From contig JADGKB010000030.1 in the NCBI GenBank assembly GCA_027604185.1, positions 1-64,000 on the forward strand: a DNA stretch of 64,000 bases, given 5' to 3'. This stretch comes from Boothiomyces macroporosus. Lineage: Eukaryota > Chytridiomycota > Chytridiomycetes > Rhizophydiales > Terramycetaceae. The translations under genes were made by a program, and so were the position numbers. A model generated the notes under the pieces. That model had not been told where the DNA came from. It was given only the letters and a program-made list of their open reading frames with translations, and did not search any database. Shown one piece after another: positions 53,094-63,100 of this stretch. Within the stretch, counting starts at the first letter, position 1. Each line of letters opens with the position of its first letter.

Positions 53094-54335
53094 TTATTGG
53101 CATGTTTTTGGAAACTCAATTCGAGTTCTGTCAATCGGAACATTAGTCATTTCTTTGGCAATTAGTTCCGTCTTTTTCAGCACTCGAATTAGGTTGGCTC
53201 CCATGATGTTCACCACATCTTTGTCAGAAAATCCTCTTTTGATGAGCTCTGCAACGAGATATGGATACTTGGAAACGTCTTCCAAGCCTTCTGTTACCAC
53301 GTCAATTCCATCAAAATCTCCACCAAAACCAACATGTTCTGGGCCAACAAGATTTGAAATATAAGAAATATGATCTGCAACTTGACTCAGAGTTGCTTTG
53401 GAGCTACATGAAATGAGATTTGGCCAAAAGTTGATCATTACTACGCCATCCAATTCCTTCATTGCTAGTAACACATCATCAGGCTAACTATTAGAACATG
53501 GTACCATATTTCGCTCAGTTGGACATAAACTTGCTGAAGAAGAGTGCGAGGCAAATAGTGGTGCTCTGGTCGCTTTAATCACATCCCTCATTGTCTTGTG
53601 AGAGACATGGGATATATCCACCATCATACCAATTCTATCATCAAAAATTAGTCACCTGTTCATTTCCTTTACAATTTTAATCCCAAAATCAGTCAATCCG
53701 TTATGCAATGGTGGCATTGAAGCAGAATCTGCCCAGTTTGTATGGCACCCATGGGTTAAAGTCATATAGCGAACCCCCAGATCATAATACATACGGAGAG
53801 CTTCCAAAGAGTCATCAATTTGATGGCCTCCTTCAATTCCGATTAAAGAAGAAATCTTTCCTTGTTTGAAGAGTGAAATGATATCATCAGCTTCAGCGGC
53901 GTATGCAAAATCCGGATTATCTTTGATGAGCTGCTTGACAATATCAATTTGCTGTAATGTTTTCAAGATAAAGTCACCTTTCTTTGTCAGGTCCTTCTCA
54001 CATCCAATATATGCACTCCAGATTTGGCCTGTTAATCCTCCTTCTCTCATTCGTACAATATCGGTATGGAAACTTGAAGGAAGAACCGTCACATTCAAGA
54101 CATCATCCTTGCGGTTTCTAATTGACCATGGCAAGTCGTTGTGAGTGTCAATAAGTGGATGATGGTTAATCAGAAATCGTGCGCGCTCCAAAGGGTCAGA
54201 GGGAATTTCATCAGATTTGAGATATTGAAAATGGTAAAACCCAAATACAGAAATGATCAGCAATAGCGGAAGCCATCGAAATGGACACTTTTTGGTTTTG
54301 CGAGTTGGTGCATCATGTGTTGCGAGTCCTTTCAT
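53094..54335 (-). CDS. Membrane dipeptidase (M19, renal-dipeptidase family)
   Basis: Exons 54335-53656, 53634-53505 and 53483-53094 with two 21-nt introns (the first with a GTGACT donor) give 399 residues. A basic cytosolic leader and a signal anchor (WLPLLLIISVFGFYHFQYL, 21-39) place the catalytic domain outside the cytosol. Zinc ligands are visible: His65 and Asp67 in DTHNDLPW, Glu168 in IGIEGGH, and His residues in VDISHVSH and ASHSS. The second intron restores ERNMPDDVLLA, which matches the family block NVPDDVL. The C-terminal GFGGDFDGID is the substrate-binding signature. The enzyme hydrolyses dipeptides and cysteinyl-glycine from glutathione breakdown. The start lies 17 bp from the divergent SET-domain start. 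Confidence 0.92.
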
Positions 54336-54352
54336 TTTGGGAAAAATATTTC

Positions 54353-54910
54353 ATGAAGCAAGGGTTTCCAATAACGGTCAAATATTTGGATAAACTGGAA
54401 TGGAGCAGCGCTGCGCTAGAATATAAACGGAATAATGATTCCAAGTTTCATGACATTCCTGCTTACCCAAATTTGAAATCCTTCCTTCACAATTTGGAGA
54501 TTAGAAAATGCCCAGAGAACCATCCATCCACCGGATATGGACTATATACGACGACTGCTTTGGAACCAAATACGTATCTCTTGGACTATAACGGTGTTGT
54601 AGACCTGGATGTAAATATACCCAGCGAAAATGATTATTGCATTCATTTACATGATATCCTATGCGTTGAAGCTGAAACAAAAGGAAACGAAGGCCGATTC
54701 ATAAACGATTACTTTAATATAGCACCAAGACCGAATGTTGCATTCGACACTTATATCAACAAGGAAGGAGAATTGGCGGTAGGTGTGTGGGTTCTAAATC
54801 AGCGGATTCAAAAAGACAAAGAGCTGCTAGTTACTTATGGGCATTCATTTTGGAAGTCTAGAGGGATTCCTAGAGAAGGGCCTGAATGGGATGATGAGTG
54901 GGACAGTTGA
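54353..54910 (+). CDS. SET-domain protein (185 residues)
   Basis: The start at 54353 (MKQGFPITVKYLDKLEW) is preferred over an in-frame ATG at 54281, which would overlap the divergent dipeptidase gene's coding sequence. The core is a SET fold: GYGLYTTTALEPNTYLLDYNG (the N-SET strand with Tyr-Gly-Leu), GRFINDYFN..PRPNVAF (equivalent of the RFINHSC-type block) and LVTYGHSFWKSRG (equivalent of the ELTYDYG block with Tyr). It lacks the pre-SET and post-SET cysteines of histone methyltransferases, so the substrate is unknown; small SET proteins of this type occur widely in fungi and protists. It ends with an acidic WDDEWDS. Next gene begins 27 bp later. Confidence 0.78.
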   Translation: MKQGFPITVKYLDKLEWSSAALEYKRNNDSKFHDIPAYPNLKSFLHNLEIRKCPENHPSTGYGLYTTTALEPNTYLLDYNGVVDLDVNIPSENDYCIHLHDILCVEAETKGNEGRFINDYFNIAPRPNVAFDTYINKEGELAVGVWVLNQRIQKDKELLVTYGHSFWKSRGIPREGPEWDDEWDS

Positions 54911-54936
54911 CAAAAAGTTTGACGCGTCTAATTAGT

Positions 54937-56178
54937 ATGGCCTTATCGCTAAAAGAGGCAAAGTTGGAATACGTAGAAATAAATCCTCTTTCAAACCCAA
55001 AAGGAGTAAAACGATTATGTGAAATATGTGAGAAACCGGCTTATCGTCAATGTAAAAACTGCAGGGTTACGTACTACTGGTAGCTCTTTCTAATTCCAGT
55101 GATAAAGACCACCACACGATTGATTTTAAAGGAATTCATCATCTAATATGTAATCAGCTGTCACTATTGAGGAATTCAGAAGCAATTTTGGGGAGTGAGG
55201 AAGAAAGGGCAGAACAGAAACGACAGCAAGTTAAAAGACAAGTAAGCAGTGCTAATGCAGATGGAGTTATTGCGTATATCGAAACAGCAATCTTATAGAT
55301 ACTTATTTGAAGGGCAATATGAACTCGCAATTCCAGCTGCTCTCCAATCTCTAAAATTTTCCATGGCAGTGTCTGGAGATAGTCCAATTAATTTAGTTCC
55401 TTCGTATTTGATTCTTGGGGAAGCCAGTATAGGTATTAATTTTTTAAATCAGGAATGAAGAGGTACTACGAAGCTGAAAACTACCTATCATTGGCAAAGT
55501 GGGCAATTTTAAAGTCTGAAGACTGCGCAAACGATATAAAATCCAAACTGCACCGCAACTTTGGCCAACTTTATGCCGCTCGAGGACAGTATGATAAAGC
55601 ACTCCATCAACTTGCGTTAGATGTATTACTGTATTAAACGTAGATCACATGCATCACTATGCATACTAATAACCCAGAGGATGTGGCAGTTTCTGGAGGC
55701 TATTACCACATGGGAATAATATTTCAAAAACAAGGAAGAAATGGAGATGCGGTTGCATTCTACGATATTGTAGTTTCCATATGGTCAAAAGTATGGACCC
55801 CAACCTTTAAACTAGGTAATTCACTATTTGATTGCAGACATTGCTCAAGCAGCAGAAGCAATTCAAATGATTTCCTCAATCCACAAGTTCAGGCAACAAA
55901 CATCAGAAGCAACAAGTTCGGCAGTTAGAACCTCTTCTTTTACACTTGCAAAAATGTATTTCAGTGCAGGACAGTATGATCGTGCCAAGGAGCAAGGATT
56001 CAAAGCACTGGAAGGTAATTACTAAATAAATATAGCCTTTGAAGCGGCTTTGGGAAGAGAACACTCAGCTACGATTGAAGTTCGAACGTTTTTGAAGAAT
56101 GCTGCTTCGTTAGCTCCAATGATAACTCAAAGAAAGCACAGAGGCAGCTTTAGTGCTCCTGCTCCTACAACTTTATAA
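54937..56178 (+). CDS. ZMYND12: ZMYND12 orthologue (axonemal MYND/TPR protein)
   Basis: Exons 54937-55079, 55100-55241, 55261-55432, 55453-55622, 55644-55815, 55838-56014 and 56036-56178 with introns of 20, 19, 20, 21, 22 and 21 nt give 372 residues; human ZMYND12 has 365. The MYND zinc finger is at about 30-70 (RLCEICEKPAYRQCKNCRVTYYC, IHHLIC), completed by the first intron, which makes the Cys of YYC. Then come TPR repeats with family-specific phrases: YRYLFEGQYELAIPAALQSL, VPSYLILGEASIGM, YYEAENYLSLAKWAILKS, LHRNFGQLYAARGQYDKAL and SGGYYHMGIIFQKQGR. ZMYND12 localises to the sperm axoneme and partners TTC29 in dynein-arm docking. Its presence implies a motile flagellum. Confidence 0.92.
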
Positions 56179-56246
56179 ATATATTAAGCGTTCTACAATG
56201 CAATTTTTTGGTATTAATGAATGAAAGCTGAGCTCTTCTGATATGT

Positions 56247-57941
56247 TTAGTCTGTCTTTTGAGCTTCCATTCGATCTTGTAAACCATGCTGTTTGGTATT
56301 ATTTTTAGCCATGCTAGAAATTAAAAGTAACTTTGAAGACCTTCGTTCGTGTTTTGGAGTATTCACTTCGTTTTCTTCCAATAGGACATCAGTGCCTTGG
56401 GCTTTGAAAGAAACTTTTCTTGGAAATATGGGTGGATTAGTATCCAATTCATTAGCATCTGCACTATTGTGGTTTGAGAATCTTCTCAGATGGTTGGATT
56501 TGATTGATAGTTTTCTCCGTGATAGTTCCACAGAGTTCTCTAAAACAGTTAACCCGGTTTTGTTTGTTAAATCTCCATTCGACTGTATTTCGCCTGAAAC
56601 CAGACTTTCAATTTTTGATGATGAGCTGTTACTTACTTCTCGAGAGCCTGTCGCTTTTATAGATAGTTTCCTTGTGTGGGATTCTCTGTTTCGGTCATAA
56701 TCGGAAGATACTATTGACTTTGATGAAAAGCGTCGATTTCCGGCCATATCTATCTGTTGTGGAGAAGGCTTTCTTGCAATTGAAATATCAAGTTCAGGCG
56801 AAGAAGGGATCTCCTTTGAACTCTTGTGAAGGGATTGTGCCGAAACTTCCGCTTTGGATGATCCTGTTTTGACTTCGTTTAAAGAGCCTTTGTTAGATTT
56901 GTTCAAAGAACTCTTGTGTGAACTAGAATATGATCTGTTCCCTTCCACTCCTCTTGACGATAATACCTGCCTATGTTTATCATCATCTTTTGCTGAGACA
57001 ATTGGAATCCTCAAATTTGATCCACCAATCGAATGTTTCCTTATAATCGATGGCTTCCTAGATGGCACATCATATCCCACTGAAACTCTAGCAGAGTTTT
57101 CAATCTCGAATGACAGGTTGGGACTACCTTTAGAGCTGTTGTCTCTTTTCGATTGTTCACTAATAACAGACATTACCCCTTTAATTGAGAGCTCTACCCA
57201 AAGATTGTAAGCATGCAATATTGAAACCGCGAGGGCATTTACAGCTGGATCAGCAAGTTTAAATAATCCTACAATCGAACAGATTTGAAATATTATTGAC
57301 GCCCCGCCAGCAATTATCGTAGTTGCTGTTGAGCAAAATAGCATCCATTTCAGCTTTGTAGTGAATTTCTTTCCAATTGCTACAGAGGTCCTCGTATGCC
57401 CTCGTATCAGTGCGCGAGTATCATGCATAAAGTTCCTGAGCATTACACTATGATAAAATGAAAAATGTAGAAACAGGCAGTCAAATATGATTAACCCAAT
57501 GACATTCAAATAGAAAGTCGCGATGGATAAAATTACTCTGAAAGTAGAATCGTTGACAGCAATTGAAATGAAAAAAGAAATCACCGACAGTCCAAGGGTC
57601 ACTATCACTAGAATGAATATGTACTGATAAAATTGAAATTTCGACAGCGTATCAAAGTATTTCTGCTTCATGTTTATCGGATAAATCTCTGAAAAACAAA
57701 ATAATATCAACAGCAAATTACTGCAATTGAGAGTGATTTCATCTTCAGTTTTAAAATACAATAGCAAAGTTACTGAATGTGAAAATAACAAGGTTGAAGA
57801 AATTGATTCCATAATTTTCACTGCTCTCTTCTTCAGTTTGGATTTTAGCAATTTCTTCAAGCACAGTACGAGACTTGCAAGCGAAAATATCATGGAAATT
57901 CCAAGAAATGCTATCAAGTGTGGTTTCTGCGATAGTAACAT
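56247..57941 (-). CDS. Seven-TM receptor-like protein with long Ser-rich tail
   Basis: A 564-residue frame without introns. Residues 1-275 hold about seven hydrophobic segments (HLIAFLGISMIFSLASLVLC, SISSTLLFSHSVTLLLYF, NLLLILFCFSEIYPI, FILVIVTLGLSVISFFISIA, FYLNVIGLIIFDCLFLHF, MLFCSTATTIIAGGASIIFQ and VNALAVSILHAYNLWVEL). The remaining 290 residues are basic and very Ser-rich with many R.(K/R)LS(I/F)K units (SHTRKLSIKATGS, LSRRKLSIKSNH, FPRKVSFKAQG), which fit sites for PKA-like kinases. The general plan is that of a G-protein-coupled or fungal-type receptor, but no diagnostic DRY- or NPxxY-type motif is seen, so family assignment is open. Confidence 0.6.
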   Translation of the reverse strand: MLLSQKPHLIAFLGISMIFSLASLVLCLKKLLKSKLKKRAVKIMESISSTLLFSHSVTLLLYFKTEDEITLNCSNLLLILFCFSEIYPINMKQKYFDTLSKFQFYQYIFILVIVTLGLSVISFFISIAVNDSTFRVILSIATFYLNVIGLIIFDCLFLHFSFYHSVMLRNFMHDTRALIRGHTRTSVAIGKKFTTKLKWMLFCSTATTIIAGGASIIFQICSIVGLFKLADPAVNALAVSILHAYNLWVELSIKGVMSVISEQSKRDNSSKGSPNLSFEIENSARVSVGYDVPSRKPSIIRKHSIGGSNLRIPIVSAKDDDKHRQVLSSRGVEGNRSYSSSHKSSLNKSNKGSLNEVKTGSSKAEVSAQSLHKSSKEIPSSPELDISIARKPSPQQIDMAGNRRFSSKSIVSSDYDRNRESHTRKLSIKATGSREVSNSSSSKIESLVSGEIQSNGDLTNKTGLTVLENSVELSRRKLSIKSNHLRRFSNHNSADANELDTNPPIFPRKVSFKAQGTDVLLEENEVNTPKHERRSSKLLLISSMAKNNTKQHGLQDRMEAQKTD

Positions 57942-58225
57942 TTGGCAAAAAATGACGTTTGCGAGAAGTAATCGAGAGAGCTACACCATTTGACACTATG
58001 CACACATATTCTTTGAGAAAAATGACAGGTGAGCTTTATTCCAAAAGAAATACGCGAGACTGTTAAAGAAACAAGTCCGAATTAAAACCGGGTGTTGCTC
58101 AACTGCTATTCTTGAAACTTGTCATAAAACTCTATCACTGTTTGTGGCCCCTGAAATTTTAACTCCCCAAAAGCTGTGTTGCCACACAAAATCAGGTGAT
58201 TGGCATAGACCAAATTTTTTACCAA

Positions 58226-58501
58226 ATGTCAGACATTCAGCCAGTTGAACACTCACAACCAATTGATATACCAACGACAAAAGTAATAGTTCCAAGTTTG
58301 ATCAGCACGGATAGCGACGAAGACACCAATTCTCCAAATGTTTCTGTTCAGGAGGATTATTCTGCTTCCCCGTCCAAAAAAGTTCACTTTGTTATGGAAC
58401 CAACGATTCACCTGTACGAGTTGCCGGAGCCAAAGCCTTCAAAGTTGGAGAAATTTACTCACAAAATGTATCTCCTATTTTCCAAACCGAAATCGATTTA
58501 A
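58226..58501 (+). CDS. Small acidic hypothetical protein (91 residues)
   Basis: The start at 58226 (MSDIQPVEHSQPIDIPTT) is preferred; an in-frame ATG 30 nt upstream exists. The protein is acidic in the first half (TDSDEDTNSPNVSVQEDYSA) and ends basic (KLEKFTHKMYLLFSKPKSI). The motif SPSKKVHFVMEP resembles the short K(K/R)V.F docking motif for type 1 protein phosphatase (RVxF-like), followed by IHLYELPEP. That is suggestive of a phosphatase-1 regulator but unproven. No known family is recognised. Confidence 0.5.
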   Translation: MSDIQPVEHSQPIDIPTTKVIVPSLISTDSDEDTNSPNVSVQEDYSASPSKKVHFVMEPTIHLYELPEPKPSKLEKFTHKMYLLFSKPKSI

Positions 58502-58855
58502 TATTGTGAATTATAAAACTTGTATAATAAAGTGTTTCTAGTTATATTTGCGGATATTATAATCAGCTTGATTATAATATAGCACTTGCCGTTATTTAGG
58601 AGTAGATCCACTGACCAATGTCTGTTGGGTGCCCTGCCGTTGAATTATATGTGTATTTCTATCTTTTACGTGTGATCTGCCAACCACTAACCAAATACCG
58701 TGGGGATCCATATCGGAGGCGGTTAGGGAATTGAAAGCCTGCTATCCCAGCAAAGGGGTTAAAGTAACCAGTTAATCTACTAACCGCCAGAATGGGAGTT
58801 GAGGGTGGTTTATTTGCATGACCCTTGCAATCAATTTTTTAATTTTCAATCTAAA
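58502..58855. other. Intergenic region upstream of RPN9 with an inverted repeat
   Basis: About 350 bp with no open gene. It contains a 9-bp perfect inverted repeat (separate entry) and several GGTTA/TAACC words. I tested it for tRNA-like folding by eye and found no T-loop or anticodon arm. Confidence 0.5.
58718..58788. repeat. 9-bp perfect inverted repeat (GGCGGTTAG / CTAACCGCC)
   Basis: GGCGGTTAG at 58718-58726 and CTAACCGCC at 58780-58788 could form a stem with a 53-nt loop. It lies 68-138 bp before the RPN9 start. Proteasome genes in yeasts are co-regulated by Rpn4 through a PACE element, but this sequence does not match PACE. It could be a binding site for a dimeric factor or a short structured RNA. 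Confidence 0.6.
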
Positions 58856-60117
58856 ATGCAAGTTGACTTGGACATTGCCAGCTATTTAAGCCAACAAAAA
58901 ACCAAATATCCGGAATTCAAAGACATCTTTGCTCAATTCGAGACCTTGTACGATCAAAAGTAGGCTGAAATTAACACCAGATTATGGCACCAGCTTACTG
59001 TTGCTCTTGAAAAGCTGTTGGCCAACCCAAAATCACATTCTCTATTAATACCACTATACAATAACTTTGTAAAAGACTGGGAATCAAAAATGAACCAAAT
59101 CAGTCTAGTTAAATTTGTCAGTTTAACCAGCGTACAGCTTGGAGGTATTTATGAATTAAACAGATCACAAAAAAGCGCTTGAATTTTTAACTCCATTTGC
59201 TACTAAACTTAAAGGCGATGATAGTGCAAAGGATGCGTACGTGTTGATCTCTACCGAAATTGCCAGAAACAAGTTGTTGAGCGGTGACTTGGAAGGATGT
59301 AAAACCAATATTGAAGAATGTGAAAAGATTTTGGACTCTTTGCCAGGAACTGACCCAGTGATTAATGCTGGCTTTTACCGTGTTTCTTCAGATTATTTCA
59401 AAGCAACCATGGGATATCCGCAATACTACCACAATGCTTTACTATTTCTATCTTCAGTTTCTCTGGATGATTTGACTGTTCAGGAAAAACAAGAGCGTGC
59501 ATTTGAATTGTGTATGAGCGCTCTGTTGGGCGAGGGATTGTACAACTTTGGTGAATTAGTACCTTTATTTAACATAGCTTATGCACCCAATTCTAAACAC
59601 TTTGCAAGGAAGCAGCTATGCATGGCTGCGTGAATTATTATTCTTTTACAACTCTGGAAATATGGAAGGATTTGAAAAAACAAGTAAATCAGGAGAATTC
59701 CTTCGTCAAGTAGATTTAAACTAACCCAGCCTTTATTGGTATCTGCTCTTCCGTTCTTGAGACAAAAATTATGTTTAATGACATTGGTTGAATCTGTGTT
59801 CAAAAGATCAAAAGAAGAAAGAGGAAGACTTTCATTTGCAGATATTTCTAAAGAAACTAGGGTTGCATTTGATGAAGTTGAACATTTAGTAATGAAAGCT
59901 TTATCTCTTGGTTTAATCAAAGGGAGCATTGATGAAGTGGATTCTATTGTCTCTGTAATTTCAACTAATATAGGTAACATGGGTCCAACCTCGTGTGCTA
60001 GACAAGAACCAAATAGGACACATTGGAAAGCGTATTGAAGAATGGAGTTTGAAAGTAAGCCAACAAGTAATTGGACTTGAAAGCCAAGAAAGCTTTACTT
60101 CCGTGTTTGCGCAATAA
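58856..60117 (+). CDS. RPN9: 26S proteasome regulatory subunit RPN9 (PSMD13)
   Basis: Exons 58856-58959, 58981-59144, 59164-59558, 59578-59709, 59730-59954 and 59974-60117 with introns of 21, 19, 19, 20 and 19 nt give 387 residues, the normal length for Rpn9/PSMD13. Conserved stretches: YPEFKDIFAQFETLYDQK at the start, GDHKKALEFLTPFA, FGELLMHPILNTLQG (created by the 59559-59577 intron), LRQKLCLMTLVESVF and the PCI-domain end SFADISKETRVAFDEVEHLV, VTWVQPRVLDKNQIG, WSLKV (the last created by the final intron). RPN9 is a PCI-domain lid subunit beside the deubiquitinase Rpn11. Its 3' end is 30 bp from the convergent TPR-like gene. Confidence 0.95.
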
Positions 60118-60147
60118 ACTTTTACTAGTACTTTATTATGCAATGTG

Positions 60148-63100
60148 TTATGTTGGAGGCTGTCCTCTACCTCTTCCAGAACCAGGTCTTGCACCACGCA
60201 CTTTAATGGAACCTTTCCCTCGCACAGCTCCTAGAGGTACGGTCCTTATGACTTTTGGTTTAGTAGCTTGGTCAGAAGTAGGAGTGGTAGTATTTTGCCC
60301 CTTTTCTTTTTCAGCTTTTAGTTTGGCTTGTAGCAGTAGTGCTTTTTGCTTCTTTTCCATCGCGGACAAGGCTGAACTGTCTTGTTTGACAGGAGCTGTT
60401 TTTGCTGAATTACTTTCTGCAGGCTTTACATTAACTGGCGGGTTTGGTGTAGTTCCAGCCGGGGTGGTAGCTAAGGGCTTGATAGATACAGGGGTAGATA
60501 CGGTAGTAGTCACTGGAGTGGCAGCTTTCGTAGTGGTTGGTGTAGCACTTAGTGTAGTGGATGGATTTACAATTGCAATTGGTTTTGCAGGAGTAACACT
60601 TGCCTGAGGTTGCTTAATTGTGACAGGGGCTGAGACTGCTTTAACGACTAATGGTGCGGAAGGAGGGACAGCCGCTGGTATAGCTTGCTTTTCAGTGGCA
60701 GTATTTGTGGCAGGCTGGGCAGTTGTAGGAGTGGTAGTAGCACTTGGAATAGTATTTGTTCTTTGAATTACTACTATTTGTGAAGAAGTAGTTTTAGTTG
60801 GACTTGAGGGGGTTTTTGCAGGACTTGATGGTGCAGATTGAGTTTGAACAATCTCTGGTTGTGGAGCGAGGACAGAACTTGTCGTGTTGGACACGCTGAT
60901 TTCATTCTTTGGGAGAGATGTTCCAAATACCGACTCCATTGGTTTTGCAATGTTAACCGATCCACCAAAGGCTGACTGTTGCTTGTTCTGGGAAAATAGA
61001 GGAGTGGTAGTTCCAAGCGGAACAATTGGGGGAATTGGAATAACATTTTTCGACTCCTCCTTTGGCAGAGTAGGTGTTGGTTCCTCGACATTGCTTTCTT
61101 CCTGCTGGGTAGAGATATCCTGAGCAGAAGTTTCTTCTACTTCTGGTTCAACAGCCTCATCAGCTGATTCCATTGCAATGTCTGCATTCCCTTCTTCGAC
61201 TTGCTCTTCATCGTCTTCATTGTCAGGAACATCTTCATATTCATCATTCTCTCCCTCCCCTTCTGCCTCCAAATCAATTTGATCCTCGTCATTCAAATTT
61301 TCAGGGGGTTGTTCGTCAGCAACCTGCTCTTCATTATCCACTTTGACTCTCTTTGAGGTTTCTTCCGATTCAAAGTCAGAATCCCTTGGTCTCTTTGGAG
61401 TAGTGGCATTTTCAATTTGTGATTCGTCTTCTGGTTTTTTTGGTACGGAAGAGGAAGACTCCAATTGTTTTCGCAAACTTTCCGCTTTTGCCTCCCATTC
61501 TTTCACTATGGCTTGGATTTCTTGGTCTTTAATATGCGTCAAGGAATCCTTCTGTTCAGATAGAGCAGTGTTTAATCTATCCTCTGCGCCATCTTTCTCT
61601 TGCTGTAACGCAGTGATAGTCTGCTTTAGTTCTTTTACTTGAGCAGCCTTCGCCTTCAGTTTTTCATTCGCTTGGCTGGCCAAATCTCTGTTCCTGGCAA
61701 CGGCAGCATCCAACTTTCCTTGAATTTCCGCCTAACATTATCAAAGAATTACCAATTGCTCGCTTCCAACTTTATCTTTAGAGTCACTCAAAAGCTTTTG
61801 GTTTTCGGCAACTAATCTGTCTCTTTCTGCAACAAGAGAAGCAACTTCTTCAGTGAGCTTCAATACAGCCTGTTCTTTCTCGGATATCTTTGCATTGAGT
61901 TCGTCCCTTAATTTGATCAGTTCTTGGGCCAATTCTTCATTTTTTCCTGTCAATGTTGTAACACTGTTCTTCAACTGCTGGTGCTCCATTGGATCAATTC
62001 TCTCATATTTCTCTAATATTTGCTGTGCCCTTCCTTTCCATCTAGCATTATCTTCGGTAAGATTGGAAATTTCAGCTTTCCTTACTTCTACCTCTCCTTC
62101 TAGCTGGAAGATTTGCTCTAAACTTAAAGACAAAATACCTTTGAGAGGTGAGATTTGATCTTCTAGCGATTTGATCTTGACTTCTAAAGATTCCACTTTC
62201 TTTCCTGAAGCTTCAAGCTGGTTGCGCAATGTAATATTTGATTCCCGCAACAAGTTACTCTGTTCAATTTTTTCCATAAGTTCCAAATGTTTTCTTTCAG
62301 ATCCAAGACTTTCCTGGCTTCTTTTTCTTTCTTCTTCAAGAATTAATCTATTTTCATCCAATGATTTTTGCAAATGCTCAATTTGCAATCGAGATCTCTC
62401 TGCTTCTTGTCTTGCAATTTGCAGCTTGGTATCAACAATCTCTTTTTCTCTTCTCAAATATTTGATAACTTCATTCAATTCAGCAAGATTTTCATTGTTT
62501 CCTTCCGTTTGTTCACCAGTTGGAGCAGCCGACGTTCTAACTGAAGTTAATTGCTCGAATTGTGCATGTAACAAGTTGTTTTGATTATTTAAATCTATCA
62601 CCCGGGTTTCCAGTTCAGAAATCTCTTTTTGTAATTTGTTCTTTGTCGAGTTGAATGTTTCAGTGAGCTGTGCCAAGTTCTCCTTTGCAACATTGCATTC
62701 TGTAACTGCGACTTCTTTTTCTTGAGCCAAAGTTAAATTGGCTTGTTTCATTTGCGAAAGAGATTGAATAGTTGCAGAGTGGGCGACAATTTCGCGTTCG
62801 TAATTATCTTGGGCATCCTTGGCAATTTTGGCCTGCCTTTCTACATCCGCTTTCATCTCATTGACATTAATAATGGCCTATGGTTAAAATCCTCTTACCG
62901 TCTTTTCGCGTTCTTTCAGTGACAGTATTTGTTTATCGTAAACGGCTAAAGTGTTTTTATGTTCACTTTGCTCAAGATCCATTGCTTCTTGAGTTGAAGT
63001 AAGAGTTTCTCCCAACTTTTTCAACTGCTCAACCAAATCGGTACGTTCTTGTTCAAGTCTAGTTGTTTTGTTTGTCAATTCTGCAATCTTTTCTTCCATC

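Noticed and set aside
60071..60607. Plus-strand frame of 178 codons at the end of the RPN9/TPR region
   Set aside because: It lies antisense to the Pro/Thr/Ala-rich tail of the TPR-like gene; its Val/Gly/Ala composition is a shadow of that repeat.
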